Shown here: piece by piece, positions 19,483 through 29,700 of the stretch | Position numbering within the stretch: the stretch's first letter is position 1 | Layout: every line of letters begins with the position of its first letter | Source of the DNA: Cellulomonas sp. URHD0024 | Lineage (GTDB): Bacteria; Actinomycetota; Actinomycetes; Actinomycetales; Cellulomonadaceae | Assembly (NCBI RefSeq): GCF_000426185.1 | Contig: NZ_KE384505.1 | Coordinates: 311,741 to 375,740 of the forward strand | Direction: 5' to 3' | DNA length: 64,000 nt | Translations under genes and position numbers: made by a program | Notes under the pieces: model-generated | What the model saw: only the letters and a program-made list of their open reading frames with translations | Database searches by the model: none | What the model was told of the DNA's origin: nothing

Positions 19483-19938
19483 TCAGCGCTCCCCGGTGAC
19501 CGTCAGCTGCACGGTCGCGCCAGCCTCGAGCGTGCGCCCGACCGTGCAGTGGTTCTCGATCGCGCGGTGCACCACGGTGAGCAGGCGCTCGCGGGCGGTC
19601 GCGTCCAGGGCGCTCAGATCCACGACGAGCTCCTCGAGGAACGCCGGGTAGCGGTCCTCGTCGTCGTCGCTCATGCCGGACACGTTGATCGTCACGTCCA
19701 CGTCGTCGCCGAGCCTGTGCCGCAGCGCCGAGTCGGAGGCGAGCCCGCTGCATCCCGCGAGCGCGATCTTCAGCAGCTCACCAGGACTGAACGCCGCCTC
19801 GTCGCCCACGCTCCCGATGAGCACCTCCGCGCCGCGCGAGTTGCGGCCCGTGTACCGGCGCACCCCGGTCCGCTCGACCCACAGCTGGGTCTCCTGTGCG
19901 TTGGTCGTCACGTCAGGCGCTGCCTGCTCGGTCGTCAT
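19483..19938 (-). CDS. OsmC-family peroxidase
   Basis: 151 aa. Thiol peroxidase for organic hydroperoxides, with the two catalytic cysteines in LALAGCSGLASD and IENHCTVGRTL. The N-terminal arm (LWVERTGVRRYTGRNSRGAEVLIG) and the SPGELLKIALAGC helix match the Ohr/OsmC fold; the closest group is the OsmC/YhfA type. The ATG is RBS-poor, but the fold starts immediately after it. First gene of a two-gene operon with the downstream membrane protein. Confidence 0.88.
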   Translation of the reverse strand: MTTEQAAPDVTTNAQETQLWVERTGVRRYTGRNSRGAEVLIGSVGDEAAFSPGELLKIALAGCSGLASDSALRHRLGDDVDVTINVSGMSDDDEDRYPAFLEELVVDLSALDATARERLLTVVHRAIENHCTVGRTLEAGATVQLTVTGER

Positions 19939-20065
19939 CCAGCGATCCTGCCATGGGACGCGCGTTCGAGCCGAAGTTAGGCAGTGACTACGGATGGTCT
20001 GCCCAGGCGCGCTGGCTAGGCTGCACCCGCGGTCGACCCTGTCCGCGCAAGGTGGAGGTCGGTGC

Positions 20066-20569
20066 GTGGTGAGGCTGGTGCGGTCCGTGCGGCACGGCGT
20101 GGCCCTCGGCGTGCTCGGGGTCGTCGTCGCGCTCGCGGTCTCGGGGTGCTCGTGGTTCGGGAACGACGACGACAAGGCGACGTCGATCGCGGTGTTCGAC
20201 GCGAAGATCGGCGACTGCTTCCTGGCGCCCGAGGACATCGCGGTCGAGGTGACGCACCTGTCGCGCGTGACGTGCGCGACCCCGCACCAGCAGGAGTCGT
20301 ACGCGCTGCCCACCTACATCGACCCCGGCACCGCGAAGACCGCCAAGACCTTCCCCGGGGACGCCGCGCTCAAGTCCTTCGCCGACGGCAAGTGCGCGGA
20401 GAAGTTCCAGGACTATGTGGGCGTCGACTACCGCGACTCGAGCCTCTACTTCACCTACCTCGTCCCGTCGGCGCGCAGCTGGCAGCAGGACGACGACAGG
20501 AAGGTGATCTGCTTCGTCACGACGACCGGCCAGACGCTCACCAAGTCCGTCAAGCACTCGGACATGTAG
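20066..20569 (+). CDS. Lipoprotein with septum-formation-like domain
   Basis: 167 aa. A signal helix (GVALGVLGVVVALAVSGC) ends in a lipobox with the cysteine followed by SWFG, so it should be lipid-anchored on the outer face of the membrane. The body shows the Septum_form-type spacing: KIGDCF, VTCATPHQQE, DGKCAEKFQDYVG, SARSWQQDDDRKVICFV. The GTG at 20066 has GGAGG at 20054-20058. The PAAR-like gene follows after 11 nt, so it is probably the first gene of the forward CIS arm. Confidence 0.75.
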   Translation: MVRLVRSVRHGVALGVLGVVVALAVSGCSWFGNDDDKATSIAVFDAKIGDCFLAPEDIAVEVTHLSRVTCATPHQQESYALPTYIDPGTAKTAKTFPGDAALKSFADGKCAEKFQDYVGVDYRDSSLYFTYLVPSARSWQQDDDRKVICFVTTTGQTLTKSVKHSDM

Positions 20570-20580
20570 CAGGAGGAATC

Positions 20581-20973
20581 ATGGGCAAGCCCGCCGCGGT
20601 CGCGACCGCGACACTGCAGTGCAGCTTCGGGTTGGCACCCTCCACGCTGAGCGTCCTGCCGACCGCCAAGGTCCTCATCGAGGGAAAGCCGGCGGGGACG
20701 ATCACCGACATCATGCCCGGGGCCAACATCCCGCCCTTCGCCATGTGCACGAGCCTGGCCAACCCGACGGTCGCAGCTGCCACCGCCGCGGCCCTCGGCG
20801 TGCTCACCCCGATGCCCTGCATCCCGACGGTCGTGGCTCCGTGGGCACCACCCGCCGCGCAGACCCTGATCGGGGGGATCCCTGCGCTGACGCTGGGTGC
20901 GATGTGCACGTGCGCCTTCGGCGGGGTGATCCAGATCCTGAACCCGGGGGCGATGAAGACCCTCGAGGGCTGA
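20581..20973 (+). CDS. PAAR-like (DUF4280) spike-tip protein
   Basis: 130 aa. The sequence alternates short hydrophobic strands with conserved Cys (LQCSFG, FAMCTSL, PMPCIPT, GAMCTCAFGG) and the VLIEGKPAGTITD / TLIGGIPALTLG repeat, the DUF4280 pattern of PAAR-like tips that cap VgrG spikes in contractile injection systems. AGGAGG lies directly before the ATG. It is encoded 15 kb from, and on the opposite strand to, the VgrG-like gene it should sit on. Confidence 0.88.
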   Translation: MGKPAAVATATLQCSFGLAPSTLSVLPTAKVLIEGKPAGTITDIMPGANIPPFAMCTSLANPTVAAATAAALGVLTPMPCIPTVVAPWAPPAAQTLIGGIPALTLGAMCTCAFGGVIQILNPGAMKTLEG

Positions 20974-21282
20974 GCGGCGGGCCCGACCGTGGGCTCGAGG
21001 GCGGAGCCGGAGCGCAGCGGAAGGTGCGGGTCGCGCAGCGGCGCGCGTCCGTAGGTCAGCCGGGCCGTGGCCTGGGCTGACGCCCGTCGGAGGGCCTCAC
21101 AGGATCAACATCGGTAGCGATTACCGATGCTCCTGCCGCGCGCTCCTGCATACCCTGCAGACGTCCTGCCGGTGTCCGGTGCAGGTTCGCGCGCGTGGGT
21201 CCCCCGGGGGTCGTCGTGCGCGGCAGAGGTGCTGAAACCACGCACGGCACGACGTCAGCGATCGCATGAGGAGGCAGTGAGC
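20974..21282 (+). other. Intergenic leader of the DUF4255 operon
   Basis: About 310 bp without a supported gene. It holds a weak hairpin (GTCAGCC at 21055-21061 with GGCTGAC at 21075-21081) that may end the PAAR transcript, the palindromic operator at 21109-21130, a candidate -10 (TACCCT, 21151-21156), and a ~125-nt 5' UTR ending in the GAGGAGG ribosome site at 21268-21274. Confidence 0.55.
21109..21130 (+). promoter_or_regulatory. CIS operator, copy 1
   Basis: Inverted repeat with 8-bp arms CATCGGTA and TACCGATG around GCGAT. The 20 bases TCGGTAGCGATTACCGATGC (21111-21130) occur again, same orientation relative to transcription, before the sheath gene at 45938-45919. A candidate -10, TACCCT, starts 20 bp after the site. 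Probable binding site of the adjacent LuxR-type regulator. Confidence 0.75.
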
Positions 21283-21855
21283 ATGCTGATCCCTGCTGTC
21301 GAGGACGGCCTGGAGAAGCTGCTGCGCAGCACCCTCCCGCTGCCGGTCGAGCAGGGTGACATCTCGTTCGACTCGCCGAACAACACCTGGTCGGCCCAGG
21401 TCAACCGGCTCACCGTGAACCTGTTCCTGTACGGCGTCTCGCGCAGCGGCCAGCCGCACCGTGGCCCCGCTCAGCGGACGAACGGGTCGGGCGCTCTCGA
21501 GCGACGCCGTGCCCTGCCGATGGTCGAGCTCTCGTACATGGTCAGCGCCTGGGCGGGCTCCACCCGCGACGAGCACCTGCTGCTCGGCGATGCGCTGGCG
21601 CGACTGCTCGCGCACCAGGTCCTGCCGGCCCAGCACACGTCGTCCGCCCTGCAGTCGTCCGTGCAGCTCTCGCTCGCCGACGACGAGAAGGTGCGGCCGC
21701 GCGACGTCTGGGGCGGTCTCGGGGGAACGCTCAAGGCGTCGTTCACGCTGCTCGTCACCGTCGCAGCCGACGCCTACGACTGGGAGGCCGAGGCTCCGCA
21801 GGTCACCACCGTCCTCGGCACCGCTGTCCCCATGCCGGCCGGCCCGCGTCCGTGA
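21283..21855 (+). CDS. CIS cap/terminator protein, DUF4255 (Pvc16-like)
   Basis: 190 aa. The N-terminal DUF4255 signature (VEDGLEKLLRSTLPLP ... ISFDSPNNTWSAQVNRLTVNLFLYGV) and the middle LPMVELSYMVSAWAGSTRDEHLLLGDALARLLAHQVLP are those of Pvc16/Afp16-type proteins, which terminate and cap the tube and sheath in eCIS particles. The ATG at 21283 is favoured over a GTG at 21277 because GAGGAGG ends eight bases before the ATG. First gene after operator copy 1; its TGA overlaps the next gene's GTG. Confidence 0.88.
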   Translation: MLIPAVEDGLEKLLRSTLPLPVEQGDISFDSPNNTWSAQVNRLTVNLFLYGVSRSGQPHRGPAQRTNGSGALERRRALPMVELSYMVSAWAGSTRDEHLLLGDALARLLAHQVLPAQHTSSALQSSVQLSLADDEKVRPRDVWGGLGGTLKASFTLLVTVAADAYDWEAEAPQVTTVLGTAVPMPAGPRP

Positions 21856-24083
21856 GAGTCAGCAGCACGGTCGAGCGGCTGGACGTGCCGCCCGGCGGGA
21901 GCGGCATCGTCCCTCTCGAGGTCATCAACACGTCGTCGGTCATCGAGTCCATGTCCGTGACCGTGATCGGCCTGCCGGACGACCTCTTCCGCTCGGAGCC
22001 GACCGCGCTGGCGCTCTTCCCGGAGGCCTCCGGCGCGCTGACCATGACGCTCGCCCTGCCCGAGGCGTTCCCCGCGGGGACCTACCCGGTGACGCTCGTC
22101 GTCTCCGGCAGCGCACCCGGAGCCGTCGAGGCCTTCCACGACCTCGACCTCGTCGTCCCGCCGCACCCGCACCTCGCGCTGCTGGCCACCCCGTCGCGCG
22201 TGCGCACGCGCGGGCGGGCCGCGTTCGCGGTCGAGGTCCGCAACGACGGCAACGTGCCGCTCGACGTGGCGTTGCGCGCCGTCGACAGCGACCGCACGCT
22301 GCGGACGACGCTGACGCCCTCGACGCTCTCCGTGGTGCCCGGTGCCGCGGTCACGAGCACCGTCCTGGTCAAGGGCCCGCGGCAGCTGCTCGGCTCCGAC
22401 CGCGACCGGCCGCTCAAGGTCGCGGCGCAGGCCACGAACGCCCAGGCCGAGGTCGACCTGGTCCTGCGGCAGCGGTCGACGATCAGCCGCGGCCTGCTCA
22501 CCGCGCTGATCCTGCTCTCGATCCTGGCCGCCTGGGCGCTCGCGTTCCTGCTCGGCATGCAGCAGGTCTTCGGGACCGACCCGTTCACGAAGGTCGCGCC
22601 CGCGTCGTACTTCGCGGCCACGGTCAGCGAGGACGGCACGACAGGGACGGACGAGCACCCGAACGGGCCGCCGGCGGGCGCCCTGGCCAAGGACGGGCCG
22701 GTCCCGGCCGGCGTCGGCGCGACGATCACCGGTGTCGTCACGGGGGCGTCGGACGGGCAGGGCGTGGGTCGGATCACGGTCGACGCCATGCGCGAGTCGC
22801 CGACGCAGGGGCTCGTCGTCGTCTCGTCCGCGGCCACGCAGGCGGACGGCACGTACTCGATGGCGGGGGTGTTCCCCGGCAGCTACATCATCCGCGTCAG
22901 CGCGGACGGCTACCAGACCGCCTACTACCCGAGCTCGGCCACCCCCGAGGGTGCCACCCTCGTCGGCGCACCGGCACAGAAGGTGAAGTCCGGCGTCGAC
23001 ATGCCGATCACCGGCCTGCCCGCGTCGATCAGCGGGAGCGTCGACACCGGGGAGGCCGCCGGCGAGGTCGCGGTCGCCGTGACCGCGAAGCCCGCGTGGG
23101 ACGGTGCGGACCCCGCGACGGTCTACACGTCGACGGCCGACGCCTCCGGTGCGTACGTCTTCAGCGGCCTGCCGGCGCCCGGGACGTACGAGCTGAGCTT
23201 CGTCGCCGAGGGGTACCAGCCGTCGACCGTGACGGAGCGGGTCCTCGGCGGCCAGAACCGTTTCGCTCTCGACGTCCGGCTCGGCGCAGGGACCGGGCAG
23301 ATCTCGGGGCTGGTCACCGACGGGCGCAAACCCCTCGGGGGCGTGGCGGTGACGACGACCTCGGGCGGGAAGGCGCTCGTCGTCGGCACCCCGACCGTGG
23401 GTCAGGTGGGCCAGTTCGTGCTCCCCAACCTGCCGACCCCGGCCACGTACGTCCTGACCTTCACGAAGGCCGGCTTCGGCAGCCGCACCGTCGTCGTCGA
23501 CCTGCAGGCCGGTGAGGTCCGCGGCGACCTGAACATCGTCATGTCCGGTGGCGCGGGCGTGCTGACGGGGACGGCGACGGACTCGAGCGGCGCAGGCCTC
23601 GGTGGCGTGACCGTGACCGCCGGCGGCTCGGCGGCGACCACGCTCAGCACGACGACCCTGACCTCAGGCGCCGTGGGCACGTTCACGCTCACCGGCTTGA
23701 CCCCGGGTTCGGTGACGCTGACGTTCAGCAAGCCCGGCTACGTGTCGGCGAGCGTCCCTGCGACCATCACGGAGTCCGGACCGACCGCACCCGTGAACGT
23801 GACCATGACGTCTGCGCTCGGGTCGGTCACGGGCCGGGTCCTCGACAAGGACCTCGCGGGCGTCGCGGATGCGACCGTCCAGGCGACCGACGGTGTGATC
23901 ACCCGGACGACGACGTCCACCGCGGGCGGAGCCCTCGGTGCCGGCACGTACCTGCTGGCCGACCTGCCGGCGGGCACGTACACGCTCTCCGTGACGATGA
24001 ACGGTGCGGTGGTCTCGACGGCCGTCGTGACGATCAGCTCGGGCACGGTCGCCACCCAGGACCTGCCGATCGGCGGTCCCTGA
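21852..24083 (+). CDS. CIS-linked membrane protein 1, Ig head and CarboxypepD-reg repeats
   Basis: 743 aa. No signal peptide. Two Ig-like/NEW3-type beta-sandwich segments fill residues ~1-205, then a basic RQRSTISRG patch and one transmembrane helix (~213-235). The C-terminal part has about five carboxypeptidase-regulatory-like repeats of the form ISGxVxD..GxxVAGVTVTATxG..TG.YxLxGLPAGTYTLxFxKxGY. The positive-inside rule places the head in the cytoplasm and the repeats outside. GTGA overlap with the DUF4255 gene couples their translation. It is a likely membrane docking or release factor for the CIS particle, comparable to the membrane protein described for Streptomyces CIS; that comparison is inference. 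Confidence 0.75.
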   Translation: MRVSSTVERLDVPPGGSGIVPLEVINTSSVIESMSVTVIGLPDDLFRSEPTALALFPEASGALTMTLALPEAFPAGTYPVTLVVSGSAPGAVEAFHDLDLVVPPHPHLALLATPSRVRTRGRAAFAVEVRNDGNVPLDVALRAVDSDRTLRTTLTPSTLSVVPGAAVTSTVLVKGPRQLLGSDRDRPLKVAAQATNAQAEVDLVLRQRSTISRGLLTALILLSILAAWALAFLLGMQQVFGTDPFTKVAPASYFAATVSEDGTTGTDEHPNGPPAGALAKDGPVPAGVGATITGVVTGASDGQGVGRITVDAMRESPTQGLVVVSSAATQADGTYSMAGVFPGSYIIRVSADGYQTAYYPSSATPEGATLVGAPAQKVKSGVDMPITGLPASISGSVDTGEAAGEVAVAVTAKPAWDGADPATVYTSTADASGAYVFSGLPAPGTYELSFVAEGYQPSTVTERVLGGQNRFALDVRLGAGTGQISGLVTDGRKPLGGVAVTTTSGGKALVVGTPTVGQVGQFVLPNLPTPATYVLTFTKAGFGSRTVVVDLQAGEVRGDLNIVMSGGAGVLTGTATDSSGAGLGGVTVTAGGSAATTLSTTTLTSGAVGTFTLTGLTPGSVTLTFSKPGYVSASVPATITESGPTAPVNVTMTSALGSVTGRVLDKDLAGVADATVQATDGVITRTTTSTAGGALGAGTYLLADLPAGTYTLSVTMNGAVVSTAVVTISSGTVATQDLPIGGP

Positions 24084-24085
24084 CG

Positions 24086-26614
24086 ATGCGCCTGAACGTC
24101 GAGCCGCAGCGCGCGACGGCGAACCCCGGCATCCCGACGATGCTGGGCGTCGTCGTCACCAACGCGTCCGACGTCATCGCGGGGTACGTGCTCCGGGTGC
24201 TCGGCGCCGACCCGTCGTGGGTCGAGATCGAGGACCCGTCGCCCCGGTTGTTCCCGGGCGAGTCCGTGTCGGTCGGCGTGATGATCACGCTCCCCGTCGG
24301 GGTGCCCGCCGGTGAGCGGCGGGTGGCCATCCAGGTGCGGGACGTCACCGACGAGGCCGCGATCGCGATCGAGGACGTCACGCTCGACGTGCCCCCGCAG
24401 CCGCGCACCTCGGTCAAGCTCGAGCCGACGACCGTCACCGCAGGCAAGGCCGCGGCGTTCACGGTGCTCGTGCACAACGAGGGCAACACCGTGCAGCACG
24501 GCAGCGTCCTGGCCAGCGACCCCGAGGCCAAGACGACCTACACCTTCGCGCCCGCGACGTTCAGCCTCGCTCCCGGGGAGAGCACGTCGGTCGCACTCGA
24601 GGCCAGGGCCAAGCGCCCCTGGGTCGGCGACCCGCTCCTGCGGCCCTTCGAGCTGCGCGTCGACAGCACCGCGACGCCCGTCACGCCGGACACGCCCGCC
24701 GCGGCCGCGGGTGTGTTCGTGCAGAAGTCCCGCCTCTCGCGTGGGCTCCTGAGCCTGCTCGGGCTGCTCTTCGCGCTCACCCTGTTCGCGGTGATCATCA
24801 CGCTCGCGCTGAGCTCGGTGGTCGGCCACTCCGCCGCGGACCGCGACCTCGCGCTTCAGGTGGCGCAGGCGCGGCAGGCCGCTGCGAAGACCGGCACCAG
24901 CGCGATCAGCGGGACGGTAATCGACCTCTCGACGGGTGCGCCCGTCCCCAACGTGAGCGTCGCTCTGTTCACGCCTGACGACCCGTCGAACCCGTTCGTC
25001 ACCACTGCCACCGCCGACGCCGGGACGTTCGCGATCAGCCGTCTTCCCGCCGGCACGTACCTGCTGCGCGTGACCGGCGCCGGCCTGACGGAGGTCTGGT
25101 ACGCGGCGGCGGCCACCCAGGCGGACGCGACCAAGATCCCGGTCACGCCCGGGCAGACCGTCTCCGGGCTGACGGTCGTCGTCGGTGGGGTCCCTGCCAC
25201 CGTCGCGGGGACCGTCGTGGGGGACGACGTCGCCGGGGCGACGCTGACGGTCGAGATGCCCCTCGACACCCCGCCGCTGGCCGGCACCGTGACGGCGGAG
25301 CCCGGCGAGGCGGACCCGCCGATCGGTTCCGGTGCCGTGGTCCGCACCGTCCCGATCGGCGCCGACGGCACGTTCCAGGTGGAAGGCCTGCCCTCGCCGG
25401 CGATCTACGACCTGGTCGTCTCCAAGTCCGGGTACGCCAGCACCGTGCAACGCGTCGACGTGGCTGCCGGCGAGGACCGCTCCGAGATCGAGCTGTCGCT
25501 GCTGACGGGTGACGGGTCGATCGCGGGGACCGTCTCGGGGTTCAGCGGGCCCGTGGGCGGTGCGACCGTCGTCGCGACGACCGGGCAGGTCACCGTCGAG
25601 ACCGTGTCGCTCACGCAGGACGCCGTGGGCTCGTTCGTGCTGCGCGGGCTGCCGACCCCCGGGTCCTACACCGTCGTCGTGTCGGCCGACGGCTACGCGC
25701 CGGCGACCCTCAACCTCACGCTCACCGCCGGGCAGCAGCTCACGGGTGTCTCGGTCGTGCTCGGACGGGACCAGGCCTCGCTCGCCGGCCAGGTCACGGT
25801 GCCCGGCGGTGACGCGGCGGGCGTCACCGTGACGGTCACCGACGGTGCGGTCACGGCGCAGACGGTCACGCAGTCCACCGCGCCGGCCGGTCACTGGGAG
25901 GTCACCGGCCTGCGCGTCCCGAGCACGTACACGGTCACGTTCTCCCGCGCCGACCTCGAGTCGCAGGTGCTCTCCGTGGGCGTCGACGGCTTCGGCAACG
26001 TGACGTCCGGGGCGCCGAGCGCGAGCCAGGTCGACGCCACGATGCGTGCCGCGGACGCGAGCATCTCGGGCGTGGTCAGCCAGACCGCGTCGCCGGGAGA
26101 ATCGGTACCCGTCGGGAACGTCACCGTCTCGGTCAGCTCCGGGATCACGCAGCGCACGGTGACGACCGCCTCGACGCCCGAGTCGCAGGTGGGCCGGTAC
26201 ATCGTCGGGCAGCTGCCGCCGGGCACCTACACGGTCACGTTCTCCCGTCCGGGCACGCGGCCGACGTCGACGATCGTCGTGCTCTCCGCGGCGCAGGACA
26301 AGATCCTCAGCCCGCTGCTCGTGGCCCCGGCCCGGATCACCGGGACCGTCACCTCAGCCTCCGAGATCTCGCCCTCGGGCCGCGCGGTCCTGCTCTTCCG
26401 AGCCACCGAGTACGGCAGCGCCGCACCCGCGGTCGCGTCGACGACCACAGGGCCGGACGGCTCGTACACGCTGGACGACGTCGACGCCCCCGAGAACTAC
26501 ATCGTCGAGGTCCGCGCCTCGCCGACCGGTGCGGTGCTGGTGACGTCGCAGACGTTCCCGATGTCGGCCAGCGAGCAGAAGACCGTCAACCTCGTCATCG
26601 GCACCCCACCGTGA
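24086..26614 (+). CDS. CIS-linked membrane protein 2, Ig head and CarboxypepD-reg repeats
   Basis: 842 aa paralogue of the preceding protein. The Ig-like head (residues ~1-210, with DPSPRLFPGESVSVGVMITLP and NEGNTVQHGSVLASDPE) is followed by a basic KSRLSRG patch, a membrane helix (~219-243), a short coiled segment (RDLALQVAQARQAAAK) and about six beta-sandwich repeats. It starts two bases after the previous stop, with no strong ribosome site, so it depends on upstream translation. Same predicted topology: head in, repeats out. Confidence 0.75.
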   Translation: MRLNVEPQRATANPGIPTMLGVVVTNASDVIAGYVLRVLGADPSWVEIEDPSPRLFPGESVSVGVMITLPVGVPAGERRVAIQVRDVTDEAAIAIEDVTLDVPPQPRTSVKLEPTTVTAGKAAAFTVLVHNEGNTVQHGSVLASDPEAKTTYTFAPATFSLAPGESTSVALEARAKRPWVGDPLLRPFELRVDSTATPVTPDTPAAAAGVFVQKSRLSRGLLSLLGLLFALTLFAVIITLALSSVVGHSAADRDLALQVAQARQAAAKTGTSAISGTVIDLSTGAPVPNVSVALFTPDDPSNPFVTTATADAGTFAISRLPAGTYLLRVTGAGLTEVWYAAAATQADATKIPVTPGQTVSGLTVVVGGVPATVAGTVVGDDVAGATLTVEMPLDTPPLAGTVTAEPGEADPPIGSGAVVRTVPIGADGTFQVEGLPSPAIYDLVVSKSGYASTVQRVDVAAGEDRSEIELSLLTGDGSIAGTVSGFSGPVGGATVVATTGQVTVETVSLTQDAVGSFVLRGLPTPGSYTVVVSADGYAPATLNLTLTAGQQLTGVSVVLGRDQASLAGQVTVPGGDAAGVTVTVTDGAVTAQTVTQSTAPAGHWEVTGLRVPSTYTVTFSRADLESQVLSVGVDGFGNVTSGAPSASQVDATMRAADASISGVVSQTASPGESVPVGNVTVSVSSGITQRTVTTASTPESQVGRYIVGQLPPGTYTVTFSRPGTRPTSTIVVLSAAQDKILSPLLVAPARITGTVTSASEISPSGRAVLLFRATEYGSAAPAVASTTTGPDGSYTLDDVDAPENYIVEVRASPTGAVLVTSQTFPMSASEQKTVNLVIGTPP

Positions 26615-26712
26615 CGCTCGAGTGAGGACTCTCACGGGTAAGAACTGACGTCGCGACTCACCTTCAGGTCCCGACGAACCGACACACACAGAGACGCTCG
26701 AGAGGACAGACC

Positions 26713-29700
26713 GTGGCCGTCGCCCCGCAACGCACAGCTCAGGGCTCGCCGAGCGTTCTCGTCGAGCCTGGTTCCCACGCGTCCGCAGGGCAGGCCGCGC
26801 TCCTTCGCGTCTACGCGCGCAACGTCTCCGGGCAGCCGCAGGACTTCACGGTCTCGGCGGTCGGTCTCGAGGACTCGTGGCTGCCGCTCGCCGTCACCGT
26901 GCCGGGTGTGCCCCAGGACGCGACCGCGTCGTTCGAGCTGACCCTGACACCGCCCGTGGGCGCCTCGCCCGGCGACTACCCGTTCGTGGTCACGGTAGAG
27001 GCACGCACCGCCGCCGACGCACCGGCGGCCACGACTCTCGCCGACGGGTCGCTGCGCATCGACGGCGTCAGCGACCTGGTCCTGACCGTCGAGCCCGCCG
27101 ACTCCCAGGCGCTCCGGCGCCGCAAGGTCCACGTCGTGCTGGCGAACACAGGCGACCAGCCCGTGCGGGTTCGGCTCGACGCCGGGTCGGACGCCGAGCT
27201 CGCGGTCGACCTCGGCGACGGTGACCTCGACGTCGGTGCGCACCAGACCGTACGCATCCCCGGCAGCGTCCGGGCCACGCGCCCGCGCATCGTCGGATCG
27301 GCACGCCGGACGGCGTTCCACGTGACCGCGACGGGTGCCCGTGCACCTCAGCGGTTCGACGGGACGGTGTCCCTGCGCGCGCTGTTCACCCCGGCGCTGC
27401 TGCGGTTCCTCTCGATCGCGATGGTGGCAGTGCTGTGGGTGGGTACGGTCCTGGCGGTCCTGCCCTGGGTGTCGGCGAAGTTCTCGCCGGGCTCGAGCGA
27501 CAAGACCGTCACCAGGCCGACGCCCACGCCGACGAGCAGCACCGGAACGGGCACGGGGACCGGCAGCGGCACCGAGGGCGGGACCGGCGGCGGGGGCGGC
27601 GGCGGCACGACCCCCGACGCGGCCGCCGCGGTGCCCGGCGTGCGGGTCGCCGGGCTCGTGACCGGCACGGCGCCCGCGGGTGTCGTCGTCTCCGTGCAGC
27701 CGGCGTCGGCGCTGTCGACGCCCGCTGACGGCACCACCACCCCGCCGCCGAACGCCGCAGGCGTGGAGAAGGCCGTCGCGGCGCTCGTGAACCCGGAACG
27801 TGCGCTGGTCACCGCCATCGGGAACCGGATCGCGAGCACGAAGAAGTCGCCGAGCGCCGGCAAGGTCCTGGCGACGAGCCTGCCCGTCGAGCGCACCGAC
27901 CAGATCTCCCAGCGCCGCAGCACCGTCACCGAGGACGACGGCACCTGGGCCTTTGCCGACCTGTCCCCGACCGCGCGCTACCTGATCGTCCTGGCCAAGC
28001 CCGGCTACCAGACCCAGCGGTTCCTCGTCACCGGTGCCCAGGCAGCCGCGGCGGCGATGAAGGTCGCGATGGTGCCGGGCAAGGGCACCATGTCCGGCCG
28101 GATCAGCGGTCCGTCCGGTCCGGTCGGTGGCGTCGAGGTGACCCTGTCCGACGGGACGACGACGGTCACCACGCGCAGTGCGACGAGCGGGCGCGTCGGC
28201 TTCTGGGAGGTCGACGGGTTGTCGACCCCGAGCACCTACCTGGTCAGCGCGAGCGGCGAGAAGCTCGGCGCCCAGTCGACGCTGGTGTCGATGGCCGCGG
28301 CCGCCACCCGGACCGTCAACCTCTCCCTGCGCCCCGGCGTGGCGACCCTGTCCGGCACCGCACGCGGCATCGACTCGCTCGGCGGGTTCGGCGGCCTGGG
28401 CGGACTGACCGTCACCGCGACCTCGGGCGAGACGTCGCGCAGCGCCACCACGGTGACGGGTGACCGCGCGGGCACGTTCGTCCTGCCCGACCTTCCCGTG
28501 CCGGCGTCGTACACGGTCACGGTCTCGGGCGTGGGGTACGCCACCCAGACGCGTCAGATCGACCTGACCGCGGCCGGCGTCGCCCCCATCGACCTGACCA
28601 TGACCACCACCGGCGGCACCGTCCAGGGCACCGTGACCGGGCCCGACGGTTCGGGCATCGCCGGTGCCGGACTGATCCTGGACGGACCGTCCGGGACGTA
28701 CAAGACCATGTCGGCGTCCGACGCCCACGGCACGTTCCGGTTCAGCGGCATCGAGCCCGGCCAGTACGTGCTGACGGCCATGGTGTTCGGGCACGAACCG
28801 GGTTCGTCGCAGGTGACGGTGACCAGCGGAGGGTCGGCGACCTCGGACCTGGTTCTGACGATCGTCCCGAACGACGGCGTGAAGGCCACGTCGTTCATCC
28901 GCGGCAGCGTGCACGACGCGAGCACCGGTGGCCAGATCGACTGCCCGTACGGCCTCAAGAACGAGCCGTGCGTCGTCACGGTCACCGCCCAGGTGACGGA
29001 CCCGGTCACGCACACCACGTCCACGGTGCACATCGAGAACCCGAACCCCGACAACGAGTACACCTTCCCGGACAGCTCGAAGGTCTCGGGGCTGCTGCCT
29101 GGCTTCTACCGGCTGACGATCACCGCACCGGGCTACGAGCCCGGACATGTCAACGTCTCGGTGCCCATGGGCCAGGTGGTCGACGCGGCACCCGTCGCGC
29201 TGGAGCAGTCACCGTCGATCGTCGGCACGGTGCAGGCGCGTGTCGGCGCGTTGCCGCCGGCGGACGACACGTGCGTCGTCGCGGTGAAGGTGCTGCCCAA
29301 CAAGCCCAGCCCGGCGCCGACCGGCCCCTGCGTCAAGACGGGCGGCAAGGGCGACGTGCACTGCTCGATCGTCCCCGTGACCGGGTGCTCCTTCCTCGGC
29401 ACCAACGGGTCCTACGCCATCAACCGCCTGCAGGCCGGCGGCTACGACGTGTGGGTCCTGCCGGGTTCGCCCGGCGAGTTCCTGGCCCCCGAGAAGGGTT
29501 CGGTCTCGCTCGTGCCCGGCTCGTCCCGGCGCTTCGACGCGGTGCTCGAACGGTACGGCGTCCTGAACGTGCTCGTGATGCGTTCCGACGGTTCACCGCA
29601 GCTCACCCCGGACGTCGGCGCGGTGGTCAAGACCGTCCCCGGTCCGGTGGTGAAGCCGGTCAAGGACGCCGTGACGACCTCCAGCGGCTCCACGCAGATC

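Noticed and set aside
23738..25894. 718-aa minus-strand frame
   Set aside because: Antisense to two membrane-protein genes with coupled starts; composition (Arg/His/Asp-rich) is that of shadow frames in this window.
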